Notes under the pieces: generated by a model
What the model was told of the DNA's origin: nothing
Databases searched by the model: none
The model's input: only the letters and a program-made list of their open reading frames with translations
NCBI RefSeq assembly: GCF_031157355.1
Contig: NZ_JAVIFT010000001.1
Span: forward strand, 1,302,001 to 1,366,000
DNA length: 64,000 bases
DNA from: Hyphomicrobium sp. LHD-15
Lineage (GTDB): Bacteria > Pseudomonadota > Alphaproteobacteria > Rhizobiales > Hyphomicrobiaceae
Direction of reading: 5' to 3'
Position numbers and translations under genes: made by a program
Shown: positions 17,973 through 25,306 of the stretch, one piece after another
How positions within the stretch are numbered: position 1 is the first letter of the stretch
How the letters are laid out: the number at the start of each line of letters is the position of its first letter

Positions 17973-19115
17973 TCAAATGACGTCCGTTCGTCTCGGATAA
18001 CCGCCTTCGCGCATGATCAATGGCTTGGAGCCGCAGCTCTCGCGCTTCTCCGCGCCGCTGATCAGATCGTCGATAAGGTGTCGGTTGGGAGACTTGGCGC
18101 AGACAGGATCCGTGTTCGAGGCATCCCCCGTCAGCAAGAAGGCCTGACATCGACAACCGCCGAAGTCCTTCTCCCTTTCGCTGCAGCTCCGGCAAGGCTC
18201 CTTCATCCAGGTGTCGCCGCGGAACTGGTTGAAGCCGGGTGACGTATTCCAGATCCAATCCAGCCCGTGCTCGCGGACGTTCGGAAAATCGATGCCCTTG
18301 ATGAGGCGTGCTTCCTGGCAGGGCAACGCCGTGCCGTCGGGCGCAATCGTCAAATGAATCGAACCCCAGCCGTTCATGCAGGCCTTGGGACGTTGGTCGT
18401 GATAGTCCGGAACGACAAAGTAGATCGTCAGCTTCTTGCCCAGACGCTCGCGAGCCGCGTTGACCTGCGCCTCCGATCGCGCGAGTTGCTCGCGCGTCGG
18501 CAGCAGCTCGGCACGATTCAAAAGCGCCCAATTGTAGTATTGCAGGTTTGCAAACTCGACATATTCGACACCGAGATCCGCCGCGAGTTCGATGAACGCT
18601 TCGGTCTGATCGATGTTGTAGCGGCTTACCGGCACATTCAGGACCATAGGGAAGCCCTCGGCCTTGATCGTGCGTGCGATCGAAATCTTGTGGTCGAACA
18701 CATCGAGCCCAACGAGCTTCTCGTTCAGCTCCTGATCGCAGGCCTGAAGACTGAGCTGAATCTGCTTCAACCCCGCCTTTTTGAGCGCACGAAGCCGCTT
18801 CGGGTTCAACCCTACGCCAGATGTGATCAGGTTCGTGTAGTAGCCGAGCCTATCAGCCTCTTCGACAAGCTCCTCCAGATCGCGCCGAAGCATCGGCTCG
18901 CCGCCGCTGAACCCGAGCTGCAGCGAACCGAGGCGACGCCCCTCCCGCAATACCGACTTCCACTCCTGCGTCGTCAGCTCGTTGCGATAACGGTCGAAGT
19001 CGACCGGATTGCTGCACCACGGGCATTTGAGCGGGCACTTGTACGTCAGCTCAATTACGAGCCAGAGCGGCATGCCCAAGCCGTCAAGACTTAACCCGGA
19101 TCCAGCCTTTGGCAT
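17973..19115 (-). CDS. pqqE: PqqE-type radical SAM peptide cyclase
   Basis: 380 aa radical SAM enzyme that forms the carbon-carbon bond between the Glu and Tyr side chains of PqqA. The radical SAM motif CPLKCPWC is at about residue 30, followed by LGFSGGEPMLRRDLEELV and TNLITSGVGL. The C-terminal SPASM region has the auxiliary-cluster cysteines in PKACMNGWG, LPCQEA, PCRSCSEREKDFGGCRCQA and DPVCAKSPNRH. These are canonical PqqE blocks, not those of the mycofactocin enzyme MftC. The start overlaps the end of pqqD by about 30 bases, as is common for pqqDE, and both lie downstream of a pqqA peptide gene. pqqB and pqqC are absent from the window. Confidence 0.95.
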   Translation of the reverse strand: MPKAGSGLSLDGLGMPLWLVIELTYKCPLKCPWCSNPVDFDRYRNELTTQEWKSVLREGRRLGSLQLGFSGGEPMLRRDLEELVEEADRLGYYTNLITSGVGLNPKRLRALKKAGLKQIQLSLQACDQELNEKLVGLDVFDHKISIARTIKAEGFPMVLNVPVSRYNIDQTEAFIELAADLGVEYVEFANLQYYNWALLNRAELLPTREQLARSEAQVNAARERLGKKLTIYFVVPDYHDQRPKACMNGWGSIHLTIAPDGTALPCQEARLIKGIDFPNVREHGLDWIWNTSPGFNQFRGDTWMKEPCRSCSEREKDFGGCRCQAFLLTGDASNTDPVCAKSPNRHLIDDLISGAEKRESCGSKPLIMREGGYPRRTDVI

Positions 19116-19371
19116 GGGCGACCTCCAGAAACTTGAGAACCTCTGCGCTGAGATCGCGCCGTCGATATCGGCGTGAGAGCTCTTCGGTTCCGGCCGCGAT
19201 GGACGACGAACCCGTGCACGCCTCCAGGATCGCGGCGGCCGTCTGATTCAGCTTCACGATGCCTTCGGGGTAGAGGAGCACATGCGCCTGTTGCGGCTCT
19301 TCCCATCGGAAGTGGTAGTTTGGATTGAGCTCGACCACATCATCGGGGCTGATCCGCCTCTCAATTTCCAT
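19084..19371 (-). CDS. pqqD: PqqD peptide chaperone
   Basis: 95 aa RiPP recognition element that binds the PqqA precursor and presents it to PqqE. The block YHFRWEEPQQAHVLLYPEG followed by IVKLNQTAAAIL is diagnostic. It lies between pqqA and pqqE, 42 bases from the pqqA stop, and overlaps the pqqE start. No fusion with PqqC or PqqE is present. Confidence 0.95.
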   Translation of the reverse strand: MEIERRISPDDVVELNPNYHFRWEEPQQAHVLLYPEGIVKLNQTAAAILEACTGSSSIAAGTEELSRRYRRRDLSAEVLKFLEVAHAKGWIRVKS

Positions 19372-19413
19372 GCGCTCCTCCCGAATACGGCACCGTTTTC
19401 GGCCTATCCCCCG

Positions 19414-19530
19414 TCAGCGAACGTACACGTAGGCGGTCACTTCAAAGCCAAGACGCACGTCGCAGTAGGCGGGCGCGACCCAAGTGAGCGTGACGTTTTC
19501 TTCAAGACAGGCGGGAGTGAGGGATGTCAT
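19414..19530 (-). CDS. pqqA: PqqA precursor peptide
   Basis: Short gene of 38 codons plus stop, read on the minus strand. The C-terminal part WVAPAYCDVRLGFEVTAYVY matches the Klebsiella-type PqqA core: Trp-x-x-Pro-Ala-Tyr, Arg-x-Gly-Phe-Glu-Val-Thr and an aromatic tail. The invariant Glu (residue 30) and Tyr (residue 34) stand in the E-x3-Y spacing that PqqE crosslinks. The N-terminal extension MTSLTPACLEENVTL is longer than the 23-24 aa enterobacterial peptide. A strong AGGAGG lies 8 bases before the ATG. It heads the operon with pqqD and pqqE. Confidence 0.93.
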   Translation of the reverse strand: MTSLTPACLEENVTLTWVAPAYCDVRLGFEVTAYVYVR

Positions 19531-19607
19531 CGGGCTTTCCTCCTTTTATCGTATGAAAGGTCGTTGCGACCCCATGCGCACTATCCCCGCAGGCCCGCTG
19601 CGGCCTT

Positions 19608-19621
19608 TTGACTTTTGTTAA
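19608..19621. promoter_or_regulatory. FNR/NNR-type operator upstream of pqqA
   Basis: TTGAC-TTTT-GTTAA, a near-perfect 14-bp palindrome, 78 bases upstream of the pqqA ATG and about 97 bases downstream of the end of the DNR-like regulator gene. It is nearly identical to the site at 24402 (TTGAC-TTCT-GTTAA). It probably drives the pqqADE operon under low oxygen or nitrogen oxides. Inferred from sequence only. Confidence 0.65.
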
Positions 19622-19717
19622 ATCGACGGGTGCGCTTAGCGCGGAAACTGGACGCGCTCACGGTCAAGTGATGACCTGCGCTACTCGCGCGGGACAATAG
19701 CCAGCCTTTGTCTAGGT

Positions 19718-20410
19718 CTAGGCCTCGTCTTCGGGTGCATATTCGACGAAGCTAAGGAGACGTCCAATATCGGCGATGTTGACGGTTCCGCGCTCGACCG
19801 TCACGCCGTGCGCACGCAGATGGGCAAGTGCGCGCGAGAAGCTCTCAGGCTTCATTCCGAGCCGGTTGGCGAGAAGTCCCTTCTCGAACGGAAGCTCTAT
19901 GACGGCCGTGCCTTTTCGGACTTGCGTCAGGCGGACCATGAAATCCGCAATCCTTTGCGGGGCCGAGCGCACTTTAATCTGCTCAATCTGCTCAACCAGG
20001 AACTTGAGCTGATAGGACGCCGAGGCCAGCATCGACATGGCCAACGCCGGACGCTCCTCAATACGGCTGCGAAAGGCCGTGCCCTCCACCCTGAGCAGGC
20101 GCGATGCAGCTACAGTCTCGCCGCTAGCTGGATAGCGCCCCCCGAGGAATATGGCGGCTTCCGCAAACGTCTCGCCGCGCGTGAAGACGTGCAGCACCAC
20201 CTCAAGACCGTCCGGCGTCGTTCGATAGATCTTCACCCATCCATCGAGAACGATAAAAAACGCGGCCGCGGGTTCACCCTGCAGAAAAAGGGTAGCCCCC
20301 TTTTCGTATTGGCGCGGCATCGTATTTCCGACGAGCACCTGCGCCGTTTGTAGTGGCATCGCACCAAAAAGCGGGGTGGACTTGACGATATCCCAATCAG
20401 CAGGGTCCAT
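19718..20410 (-). CDS. CRP/FNR-family regulator of the DNR/NNR type
   Basis: 230 aa with a cyclic-nucleotide-like sensor domain (residues 1-125), a dimerisation helix and a C-terminal helix-turn-helix (LLANRLGMKPESFSRALAHLRAHG). It lacks the N-terminal cysteines of FNR, so it should not hold a [4Fe-4S] cluster. Sequence blocks such as FLQGEPAAAFFIVLDGWVKIYRTTPDGLEVVLHVFTRGETFAEAAIF resemble Dnr of Pseudomonas, a heme-dependent nitric oxide sensor. It likely binds TTRAC-N4-GTTAA-like sites, several of which lie nearby, including one candidate in its own upstream region. It is encoded between the pqqADE promoter and the lipid operon. Confidence 0.87.
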   Translation of the reverse strand: MDPADWDIVKSTPLFGAMPLQTAQVLVGNTMPRQYEKGATLFLQGEPAAAFFIVLDGWVKIYRTTPDGLEVVLHVFTRGETFAEAAIFLGGRYPASGETVAASRLLRVEGTAFRSRIEERPALAMSMLASASYQLKFLVEQIEQIKVRSAPQRIADFMVRLTQVRKGTAVIELPFEKGLLANRLGMKPESFSRALAHLRAHGVTVERGTVNIADIGRLLSFVEYAPEDEA

Positions 20411-20472
20411 GACTGAGCCTAGATGTCGGCTTCATCCGAGTTCCTTCTTGCGCCGCCCCGCGCCGATCCAAC

Positions 20473-20486
20473 TTGACGCAAGACAA
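20473..20486. promoter_or_regulatory. Weak FNR/NNR-like site upstream of the DNR-like regulator gene
   Basis: TTGAC-GCAA-GACAA, 63 bases upstream of the regulator ATG. The left half matches the other sites; the right half (GACAA instead of GTTAA or GTCAA) deviates. It may be an autoregulatory site, but the match is weaker than at the other positions. Confidence 0.35.
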
Positions 20487-20565
20487 GTCGCAGCCACGCC
20501 TTTTTGCCACAGCTCAATGTCGCCCGTTGGCGTTCAAGCGAAATTCCGCCCAACGCAGATCACCT

Positions 20566-20585
20566 CGATCAAATTCGTTTGATCG
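20566..20585. terminator. Perfect 8-bp stem-loop with TTCG tetraloop
   Basis: CGATCAAA-TTCG-TTTGATCG, a perfect inverted repeat with a stable UUCG-type loop, 47 bases beyond the stop of the - strand acyl carrier protein gene and 156 bases upstream of the regulator ATG. It may end the maoC-SDR/fkbH/acp transcript, although no T-run follows, or be an operator of the regulator promoter, since the arms contain ATCAAA and TTTGAT. Confidence 0.4.
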
Positions 20586-20631
20586 ATCGACGCCTGCGAT
20601 CACCACAGCCTCGGGTGCCATGCGGCGTCTC

Positions 20632-20886
20632 TCATAAGCCGTGGCGCTGAAGCACGGTCTCGATGTCAGCCACGCTGCGAATTTCCATCATCTCATCCAT
20701 GGAAAGACGAATGGAGAACGCCATTTCCAGCTCGCGTACCAGAGCGATGTGCTGAAGCGAGTCCCATCTCGAGATATCTTCCGGAGAGGTCGTCCGCGTA
20801 AGGGGACCGGTGTACTGAAACACGTCAGCGAATATCGATATGATCTCCGGATAGGACACAGTCGTCTCAGATGCACTTGCGTCCAT
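20632..20886 (-). CDS. Acyl carrier protein (FkbH partner)
   Basis: 84 aa carrier protein with the phosphopantetheine attachment site DSL (SRWDSLQHIALV) near residue 42. It is distinct from AcpXL (shorter, different termini). Its ATG abuts the stop codon of the FkbH-like gene, so the pair is translationally coupled. In known systems an FkbH-like enzyme loads a glyceryl unit from 1,3-bisphosphoglycerate onto such a carrier protein; that role is inferred here. Its Ser must be modified by a phosphopantetheinyl transferase, and one is encoded at 35319. Confidence 0.88.
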   Translation of the reverse strand: MDASASETTVSYPEIISIFADVFQYTGPLTRTTSPEDISRWDSLQHIALVRELEMAFSIRLSMDEMMEIRSVADIETVLQRHGL

Positions 20887-23115
20887 TTATATCTCCCAGC
20901 TTGCCGTCACAAAGGTCGAAGCCGGCTCATCGCTGGCGTCGCGAACAAACAGCCACGTGGTTCTGCCTGCGTCCGTGCTTGTCTGCGTGAAGCCACAGGA
21001 CGCGTAGAAATCCCGCACCATGGCGTTCTTCGGAGTTGGAACAAATTCTCCGCGAACGCGGCGTATGCCGCGCCGCGCGAGCGCACGCAGCAGCTCGCCC
21101 ACAAATGCCCGCTCGATCTCGCGGCCGATCACGCGGCAGCTCATGACAAGCGTGCGAATAATCGCCTCTCCAGCATCGATATCAACCGTGGCGGCAACAA
21201 CGAGACCATGATCTCCGAACTTGTCGATCACACGGCCCTGCACCGCGATGCCGCTAGCCTCGTCGTTCATGTACCGCGCAATGTCGGATTCCGTCAGACG
21301 CAGCGTCGTCAAATTGAACTGATTAGTCCGCTGATGCATCTGCGCTGCACGCGCCGCGGTCTTGCTGCTCACGAAGCTCAAGACCAGATTCTGCTCGAGG
21401 CCCGCGAGAAACTGATCGATGCTCGCGGCACCTACCTTGGCCTTCCGTGCCTCTCGCTCGACGGCATAGAGCGTCGCACGTGTTTCATCCTCGGCCGTAA
21501 TACGGACGGGCCAGGTCGCTGCGAGCCGCCGAAGCCAAATCGGCCGTTCGGCAGGATCCGAAGGCATCTCCGGAACCATCACCTCCGGACATAGCCGCCG
21601 CATCGCTTCGCGCTCGTGCGGGCTGTCGTCGATGAACAGGAAGGTGTCCAGTCCGAGATTGAGATCGGCTGCGAGCTTGCGGATATTTTCGGGCTTCGGC
21701 TGCCAGTTGATAGCCGTGGCTGAGAAATCGTCCGCTCGAAGCACCATGCCCGGATGCTGCTCGAACACGGAAATGGCATCGGCGTTGTTCTTGCTCAACG
21801 CAACCAGCAGCAGCCCCTGCCCTTTCAGCCTCAAGCATTCCTTTTGGAGGGCTTGATACGCGTTGCCCGGAAAATCATGGCTGCAGGCAAGCCGCTCCGG
21901 ACCGTCGTCGCTGTATACGCCGCCCCACAGCGTGTTGTCGAAATCGACGGCCAATACCTTCGCCCGGCCCCGCCCCTGCAGCTGCCAAGCTTCCGCGAAC
22001 GCCCGAGCCATGAGCCGCGTGGCATCGGCAGAGTACGCGATCCTGCCGTAATACCAGAGCTTGGGATCGGCCTGCTCTTGCACGGAGATCGAGGAGAGCG
22101 CTTGGTCGGCGTCGATGACGACGATGCGGCTCGATCGCTCCGCTGCGTCGAAGATGCGCGCGTTCAATATGTCGACTGCACGCCGAAGTCCTGTGGCATG
22201 GCTGCGATCCAAAAAGCCCGCCGTTGGCGCGGACGGCACCGGGAGGGTGTTGATCAGCAACGGCACATGAGTCCGGGTGGAAAATGCTTCTAACGCATTC
22301 GCCAAGACTTCCGCTTCCGCAACGAGCCGATTTTCCAAGTCATGCGATCCAAGTCGCCAATCCCGCGGTAAAAGGCTTTCGAAGTCGAGCAACACGACAA
22401 GTGCATCGACGTCCGTTGGCGGGGTTATGAGATCCGACAGTGCGCTCCCGTAAAGGCCTTCCGCGATCTCAGCCCTCACGCCCTCCACTGCAAACGCCGG
22501 GCGAATTGCCTCGATCAATGTCCAAGTCGTGGAAGATCCAGAGACGTGAAGCCTCGCGGCTGGCAGTTGCGCAACATGAGTCTCGAGAAGATCGCCAATT
22601 TGATTGAGAATGTGCGGCATGCGATGATAGTGCGCCAACGCCAGACGAAGCGCTTCCTCGTCCCAACTCAGGGCCATGAGCCTCCGCAGCAACGCGCCTA
22701 CAACCGCGGGATCAATATCGGGGTCGTAGGCTAAAGTGGCGATGGCGCCGGAAACCGCCTCGCGTTCGTTCCACTCACCGGACGCGGCATTGAGGCGGTT
22801 CAGCACCGCCAGACTTGCAGTTAGCGTCTGAGCCGAGCCGGCATCCAATTTGTGGCCCGCCAGAAGCAGGGCCTTCGAAAGCCATCGCGGAACCGATAGA
22901 CCTGCCTCGGCGAGCGACAACAACAACAAACTAACCTTCGGCGGCGGGACCTTGGACCAGTCGATGGCCGGCAGAATGACGCGCTGGCGCAGGCATTCCG
23001 GCGCCGCCGCAATGACCGCATCGACGATTTCGCCAATTTTGTCCTCCGTCGCCAGCGCAAGCCCCGGCCGACCTGCACCTGCTCCGCTTTGCCAATAGGA
23101 TGATGCTGATGACAT
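20887..23115 (-). CDS. FkbH-like HAD-IIIC phosphatase/acyltransferase
   Basis: 742 aa. The N-terminal about 375 residues form the variable part seen in large FkbH-like proteins. The HAD motif I is VLAVDFDNTLWGG near residue 385, with FLFIDDSPHEREAMR near 490. The C-terminal about 140 residues are a GNAT-like domain (RTNQFNLTTLRLTESDI, then GEFVPTPKNAMVRDFYASCGF). FkbH proteins make glyceryl-ACP for methoxymalonyl or glycerate-derived polyketide units; related ones act in other lipids or glycans. The start ATG at 23115 lies 10 bases after the stop of the MaoC-SDR gene. Together with the downstream acyl carrier protein it suggests an unusual building block for the neighbouring fatty-acid-like system. 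Confidence 0.88.
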   Translation of the reverse strand: MSSASSYWQSGAGAGRPGLALATEDKIGEIVDAVIAAAPECLRQRVILPAIDWSKVPPPKVSLLLLSLAEAGLSVPRWLSKALLLAGHKLDAGSAQTLTASLAVLNRLNAASGEWNEREAVSGAIATLAYDPDIDPAVVGALLRRLMALSWDEEALRLALAHYHRMPHILNQIGDLLETHVAQLPAARLHVSGSSTTWTLIEAIRPAFAVEGVRAEIAEGLYGSALSDLITPPTDVDALVVLLDFESLLPRDWRLGSHDLENRLVAEAEVLANALEAFSTRTHVPLLINTLPVPSAPTAGFLDRSHATGLRRAVDILNARIFDAAERSSRIVVIDADQALSSISVQEQADPKLWYYGRIAYSADATRLMARAFAEAWQLQGRGRAKVLAVDFDNTLWGGVYSDDGPERLACSHDFPGNAYQALQKECLRLKGQGLLLVALSKNNADAISVFEQHPGMVLRADDFSATAINWQPKPENIRKLAADLNLGLDTFLFIDDSPHEREAMRRLCPEVMVPEMPSDPAERPIWLRRLAATWPVRITAEDETRATLYAVEREARKAKVGAASIDQFLAGLEQNLVLSFVSSKTAARAAQMHQRTNQFNLTTLRLTESDIARYMNDEASGIAVQGRVIDKFGDHGLVVAATVDIDAGEAIIRTLVMSCRVIGREIERAFVGELLRALARRGIRRVRGEFVPTPKNAMVRDFYASCGFTQTSTDAGRTTWLFVRDASDEPASTFVTASWEI

Positions 23116-23125
23116 CCACTTCTCC

Positions 23126-24337
23126 TCAGTGCATGTGCTCGCCGCCCGTGACGAGCAGGTTCTCGCCGGTGATAAAGCCGGCATAGGGAGAGGCGAGCAT
23201 CAACGCTGCGCCAGCCACATCCTCCGGCGTCGCCAGACGGCGCAAGGGCGTCCGCGAAATCGTCATCTCCCGCATGCGATCCGGAACGTTGGCCACCAGA
23301 TCGGTCTCGACCAGGGACGGCGAGATCATGTTCACCGTAATTCCGTCCGGCCCGAGTTCCTGCGCCAGGTTTTTGCTCATCGCCAGCAGAGCGCTCTTGG
23401 CTGCGACGTATGGCAGCCAGTTGTGGGCGGTCCGACCGAGGGCGGCGGAGGACAGCACCATAATGACCTTGCCTCGATTAGCCTTCAAAGCAGGCAGCGC
23501 CGCCTGCGTGACGCGGAAGGCGCTCCCGACGATATGGTCGTAGGCAGTGGCAAGGTCGCTCCAACTAAGCCGCGTGAAGGGAGCGGACAGGATTTTGGGA
23601 CCCGCGCTGTTGACGAGAATATCGAGGCCACCATCGGCCGTGACCTGCTCGATCATTTGCCTGACATCCACCTCTCGCGTGACGTCGGCTTGGACTGTCC
23701 GGCAATGCCCCCCGGCTTCGACAATCTCCCGCGCAATGGCATCTGCTGCGGTCTGGCTCTTGTGATAATTGACCCAGACCTTTGCGCCATGCTGTCCGAA
23801 AAGGCGCGCCACCGCCCTGCCAATGCCGCGCGACGCCCCGCTGACGAGCGCGACGCGTCCTTCGAGAAGACGCGATGACACTACTGGAATTGCTGGCCGC
23901 TCCTGCTCGGCGAAGCGAAGAACCTTCACTGTCGCCACTCCGCGCATGACGCAACTACCGTCGGATCGCAGGATTTCCGTCCGAAGCGTGACGAGGCGCG
24001 TATCCCGATCGATCTTCTCGACCGTCGCGCGCGCCTCGACGGTGTCTCCGATGAAAACCGGCTTCGTAAACTCGATACCCTGGGAGACATAAAGCGCTCC
24101 GCGTCCGGGCAGCTTCATTCCCACCAAGGTCGAGAGAAGGCTCGCGTGAAGGAAGCCGTGCACGACACGCTGACCGAACTCGGTGCGTGCGGCAAATTCA
24201 TCATCGACGTGGAGTGCATTGTGGTCACCGGACAAGCGCGCGAACGCGGCCACGTCCTCGGCCGTGATCGTGCGGAACAAGCTCTCAGCCTGTCCAATCC
24301 TCAGCTCCAGAATTCGGTCTGATCCGCTGGAAGTCAT
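23126..24337 (-). CDS. MaoC-like hydratase fused to an SDR ketoreductase
   Basis: 403 aa two-domain enzyme. Residues 1-145 are a hot-dog MaoC-like (R)-specific enoyl hydratase with the motif DHNALHVDDEFA and VVHGFLHASLLSTL. Residues 155-403 are a FabG-like short-chain reductase with the NAD(P) motif GASRGIGRAVARLF, the active-site Ser and Tyr-x3-Lys (PYVAAKSALLAM), and a C-terminal ITGENLLVTGG. It would carry out reduction of a 3-oxoacyl chain and reversible hydration in one polypeptide. It is the first gene of the - strand operon diverging from acpXL; an FNR/NNR-like site lies about 70 bases upstream. Confidence 0.9.
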   Translation of the reverse strand: MTSSGSDRILELRIGQAESLFRTITAEDVAAFARLSGDHNALHVDDEFAARTEFGQRVVHGFLHASLLSTLVGMKLPGRGALYVSQGIEFTKPVFIGDTVEARATVEKIDRDTRLVTLRTEILRSDGSCVMRGVATVKVLRFAEQERPAIPVVSSRLLEGRVALVSGASRGIGRAVARLFGQHGAKVWVNYHKSQTAADAIAREIVEAGGHCRTVQADVTREVDVRQMIEQVTADGGLDILVNSAGPKILSAPFTRLSWSDLATAYDHIVGSAFRVTQAALPALKANRGKVIMVLSSAALGRTAHNWLPYVAAKSALLAMSKNLAQELGPDGITVNMISPSLVETDLVANVPDRMREMTISRTPLRRLATPEDVAGAALMLASPYAGFITGENLLVTGGEHMH

Positions 24338-24401
24338 TGTTGGTGCCCAATCCGGCTGCTCTGCCCTGCAAAGGCGATAGCCAACACCATCCGATGCAGA
24401 T

Positions 24402-24415
24402 TTGACTTCTGTTAA
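24402..24415. promoter_or_regulatory. FNR/NNR-type operator between the two lipid operons
   Basis: TTGAC-TTCT-GTTAA in the divergent gap between the MaoC-SDR gene and acpXL. Its centre is about 71 bases from the MaoC-SDR start and 132 bases from the acpXL start. It differs from the pqqA site by one spacer base only. It may control one or both operons. Confidence 0.65.
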
Positions 24416-24540
24416 GTGGCCAAGCGGGCAGCACTGCTAGAGCCGAAGTGTCACGCCAAACCAGGCTCGCACTCCGGATCGAGGCTGGCGGTGTGTGAGC
24501 CGTGGCGTCCCCTCACGTTTGCCAATCTCGGAGCATGCAA

Positions 24541-24822
24541 ATGGCCTCAACCTACGAAACCGTTGCCGGCATCATCTCATCCACCAGCGACGTTCCCGTG
24601 GAACGCATCACGCTGCAGAGTCACGTCAAAGAGGATCTGGGCGTCGACAGCCTCGCATTCCTCGACATCACTTTCGAGATCGATCAGACGTTCGGGATCA
24701 AGCTTCCCGTCGAAGACTGGATTGCGCGCGTCAATGAGGGAAAGGACAAGGGCGACGACTATTTCATCATAGGGAACCTCTGCGCCCAAATCGATTCCTT
24801 GCGCGTCTCAGCTGCCGGATAG
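24541..24822 (+). CDS. acpXL: AcpXL-type acyl carrier protein for very-long-chain fatty acids
   Basis: 93 aa carrier protein close to rhizobial AcpXL, which carries the 27-hydroxyoctacosanoate-type acyl chain for lipid A. The attachment site is VDSLAFLDITFEID; the family-specific downstream part FGIKLPVEDWIARVNEG and YFIIGNLCAQIDSL is conserved. ATG at 24541 is preferred, though ATG codons at 24535 and 24541 are in frame. It heads a + strand operon of fatty-acid elongation genes, as in Rhizobium (acpXL-fabZXL-fabF2XL-fabF1XL-adh-lpxXL). Confidence 0.92.
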   Translation: MASTYETVAGIISSTSDVPVERITLQSHVKEDLGVDSLAFLDITFEIDQTFGIKLPVEDWIARVNEGKDKGDDYFIIGNLCAQIDSLRVSAAG

Positions 24823-24835
24823 GGCATCGGCAACA

Positions 24836-25306
24836 ATGCGGCTTGAATACTTCCAGATGCTCGATGGGATCGAGACGCTTGACACCGAAAAGGCGTCCCT
24901 CGTTGCGGTGGCGCATGTGCCGCTCAAGAGCCCCGTCTTCGAGGGACACTTCCCCGGACATCCCATCATGCCGGGCGTTCTTCTTCTCGAAACGATGGCG
25001 CAAGCCGCCGGATACTTGCTCATGAGTCTCGAAGGCTTTGCGCGCATGCCGTTCTTGGCGAGCGCCAAGACAGCCAACTTTCGCTCGTTCGTAATGCCGG
25101 GATCCACGTTGCAGGTAACGGCTTCACGCCTTCATTCCGGGTCGGGCTATGCGGTGATGGCGACTAGTCTCGAATGCGGCGGCCAGCGCGTAGGCGATGC
25201 GCAGCTTATGATGCGCATCCTGGCCTTTCCCTCAGACGCGCTCGCGCAGCACGTCAAACAGGAAGGCCAGAGGCTGGGGTTCCTCAGAACGGTGGAGGCC
25301 GGCTAA
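24836..25306 (+). CDS. fabZXL: FabZ-type 3-hydroxyacyl-ACP dehydratase of the AcpXL system
   Basis: 156 aa hot-dog dehydratase. The active-site region VFEGHFPGHPIMPGVLLLETMAQ holds the catalytic His, with a Glu in ETMAQAAGYL. The opening MRLEYFQMLDGIETLD matches the FabZXL type rather than housekeeping FabZ. It follows acpXL by 13 bases and its stop overlaps the next ATG. Role: dehydration step in building the very long acyl chain on AcpXL. Confidence 0.9.
   Translation: MRLEYFQMLDGIETLDTEKASLVAVAHVPLKSPVFEGHFPGHPIMPGVLLLETMAQAAGYLLMSLEGFARMPFLASAKTANFRSFVMPGSTLQVTASRLHSGSGYAVMATSLECGGQRVGDAQLMMRILAFPSDALAQHVKQEGQRLGFLRTVEAG

Noticed and set aside
17428-18531. A 367-codon minus-strand frame overlapping pqqE and the membrane protein gene
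   Set aside because: It is a different frame of two convincing genes and has Arg-rich, domain-free translation.
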